Shown: one piece after another, positions 63,063-64,000 of the stretch
How positions within the stretch are numbered: the stretch's first letter is position 1
How the letters are laid out: every line of letters starts with the position of its first letter
The notes under the pieces: generated by a model
Seen by the model: the letters and a program-made list of their open reading frames with translations, nothing else
What the model was told of the DNA's origin: nothing
The model's database searches: none
Made by a program: the position numbers and the translations under genes
Assembly: GCA_019671005.1 (NCBI GenBank)
Contig: CM033715.1
Coordinates: forward strand, 248,001-312,000
Direction of reading: 5' to 3'
DNA: 64,000 nucleotides
Source of the DNA: Hibiscus mutabilis
Lineage: Eukaryota > Streptophyta > Magnoliopsida > Malvales > Malvaceae

Positions 63063-63524
63063 TGGGTGATAATGAGCCTGGCCGGCTCGCAAGCTATTCG
63101 GGCTCGACTCAGTCAAAATTCGACTAGAGTGAGCTCGACTTGGGCTCGTGCTCAGCTCAAGATCTTAACAAGACGAGTCGAGCAGACCCAAGCTCGACTC
63201 GAAAAGCTCGTGAACAAGCTCGAAATATATACATATACTACATATGCAGTAAAAGTAATTTGTTTAGAAAAAGAAAAACAATAAAATAAAATAAGGAAAA
63301 ATCTACTAAAAGCAAATTAACTAAAATAAATTGGGCATTGTCCACTAAAAAATATACAAAACTCGAGCCGAGTCGAGTTGAGCCTGGCGAGCTTGAGCCA
63401 AGCCCAATAGTATTGTTTCCGAGCCGAGCTCGAGCCTAAAATTTTGAGCTTGACAAGCGTTGAGAGCCCGAGCCGAGCCCAATAGTATTGTTTTCGAGCC
63501 TGATTCGGCTCGTTATCACCCCTA
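63063..63524. mobile_element. MITE, GGGTGATAA / TTATCACCC ends, 10-bp target-site duplication
   Basis: The ends TGGGTGATAATGAGC and GGCTCGTTATCACCCCTA are inverted. The perfect direct repeat GCTGAGATTA flanks it (63053-63062 and 63525-63534). The interior carries many GAGCTCGA/CTCGAGCC words (GAGCCGAGTCGAGTTGAGCC) and two copies of AGCCCAATAGTATTGTTT. Non-coding. A 10-bp duplication suggests a MULE-type origin rather than hAT (8 bp). Confidence 0.85.
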
Positions 63525-64000
63525 GCTGAGATTAACAGAAAAATATGCGAAAATTATCCCCTTTTATATATATATATATATATATATATTCAACTATTCG
63601 AAAAAATCAAAGTTTAAATAGTGTTGGATCTGGCAATGAGCCTGAACCATACCCAATAGTGTCTAATGCTTTTATTGGGCCACATTCAACAAATTGTCTT
63701 TGGGCTTTTTAAGTTCGGGATATTTTCGACGCGAGTCATTTTTAAATTTAAAAATATTATTTTTTACAATAAGTTAAATTATATAAAATTTATGTTTGAA
63801 TTTCAAATTTAATTTAATTGAATCGAATCGAATTTTACCCATCGAAATAAAGAAACAAGATAAAATCAAGCGTTTATATTTCAGATTTTTAAATCTATTA
63901 CATGTATAAATTTCAGACAACATATAATCTCAAACGATGAACACAAGAAAAAGAAATAAAAATTCAAGTGGAACAAAGCTTTTTGATTTCTCCACTGTTG
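63525..64000. other. Intergenic end of window
   Basis: Includes a (TA)n run at about 63566-63590. AT-rich, no gene. Confidence 0.5.

Overview
This window is plant nuclear DNA, almost certainly from a eudicot. It is AT-rich, its genes have many short exons with GT..AG introns, and the intergenic space is packed with decayed transposable elements. The style of the repeats suggests Malvaceae (cotton-like), but I cannot prove that from the sequence alone. There is no sign of bacterial operons, CRISPR arrays or organellar DNA.

Layout. From 1 to about 5.1 kb lies a decayed Ty1/copia retrotransposon on the minus strand with one recognisable LTR. Next come MND1 (7.2-9.1 kb, +, meiotic recombination), a broken 3' fragment of the ESCRT-III gene SNF7/VPS32 (10.0-10.4 kb, -), two small tandem paralogous genes of unknown function (12.5 and 13.6 kb, +), and a large IST1-like ESCRT regulator (14.1-19.3 kb, -) with a recent internal tandem repeat. 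A lone last exon of mitochondrial ATP synthase subunit g follows (21.0-21.2 kb, -). From 22 to 30 kb there is a transposon graveyard, then a type III (ACS7-like) ACC synthase (30.1-31.9 kb, -). From 32 to 43.7 kb I find no convincing gene: foldback elements, minisatellites and low-complexity DNA. Then come a secreted saposin-like (MSAP/Canopy-type) protein (43.8-46.2 kb, -), an ACC oxidase pseudogene (49.5-50.5 kb, +), a GRWD1-type WD40 protein (53.5-56.2 kb, -), an uncharacterised tail-anchored protein (57.5-60.2 kb, -) and a small one-TM protein (61.0-62.0 kb, -). The rest is MITE-rich intergenic DNA.

How the genes relate. From memory, SNF7, IST1-like, ATP synthase g, ACO1 and GRWD1 follow the order of their Arabidopsis homologues on chromosome 2 (about At2g19830 down to At2g19540). 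MND1, SNF7, IST1-like and ATP synthase g also occur on the paralogous chromosome 4 block (about At4g29160-29480). The window therefore looks like one copy of an ancient duplicated block that is losing genes: SNF7, ATP synthase g and ACO are all broken here, while MND1, IST1-like and GRWD1 look intact. Two functional themes recur. Two genes belong to the ESCRT pathway (IST1-like intact, SNF7 broken). Two belong to ethylene synthesis (ACC synthase intact, ACC oxidase broken).

Much of the intergenic DNA is made of foldback (inverted-repeat) elements, at least a dozen. These include a set whose interior is made of degenerate TTTAGGG/CCCTAAA-like words and one 750-bp hairpin with an unusually GC-rich core. 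All exon coordinates were worked out by hand from reading-frame continuity and splice-site consensus and have not been checked against transcripts.
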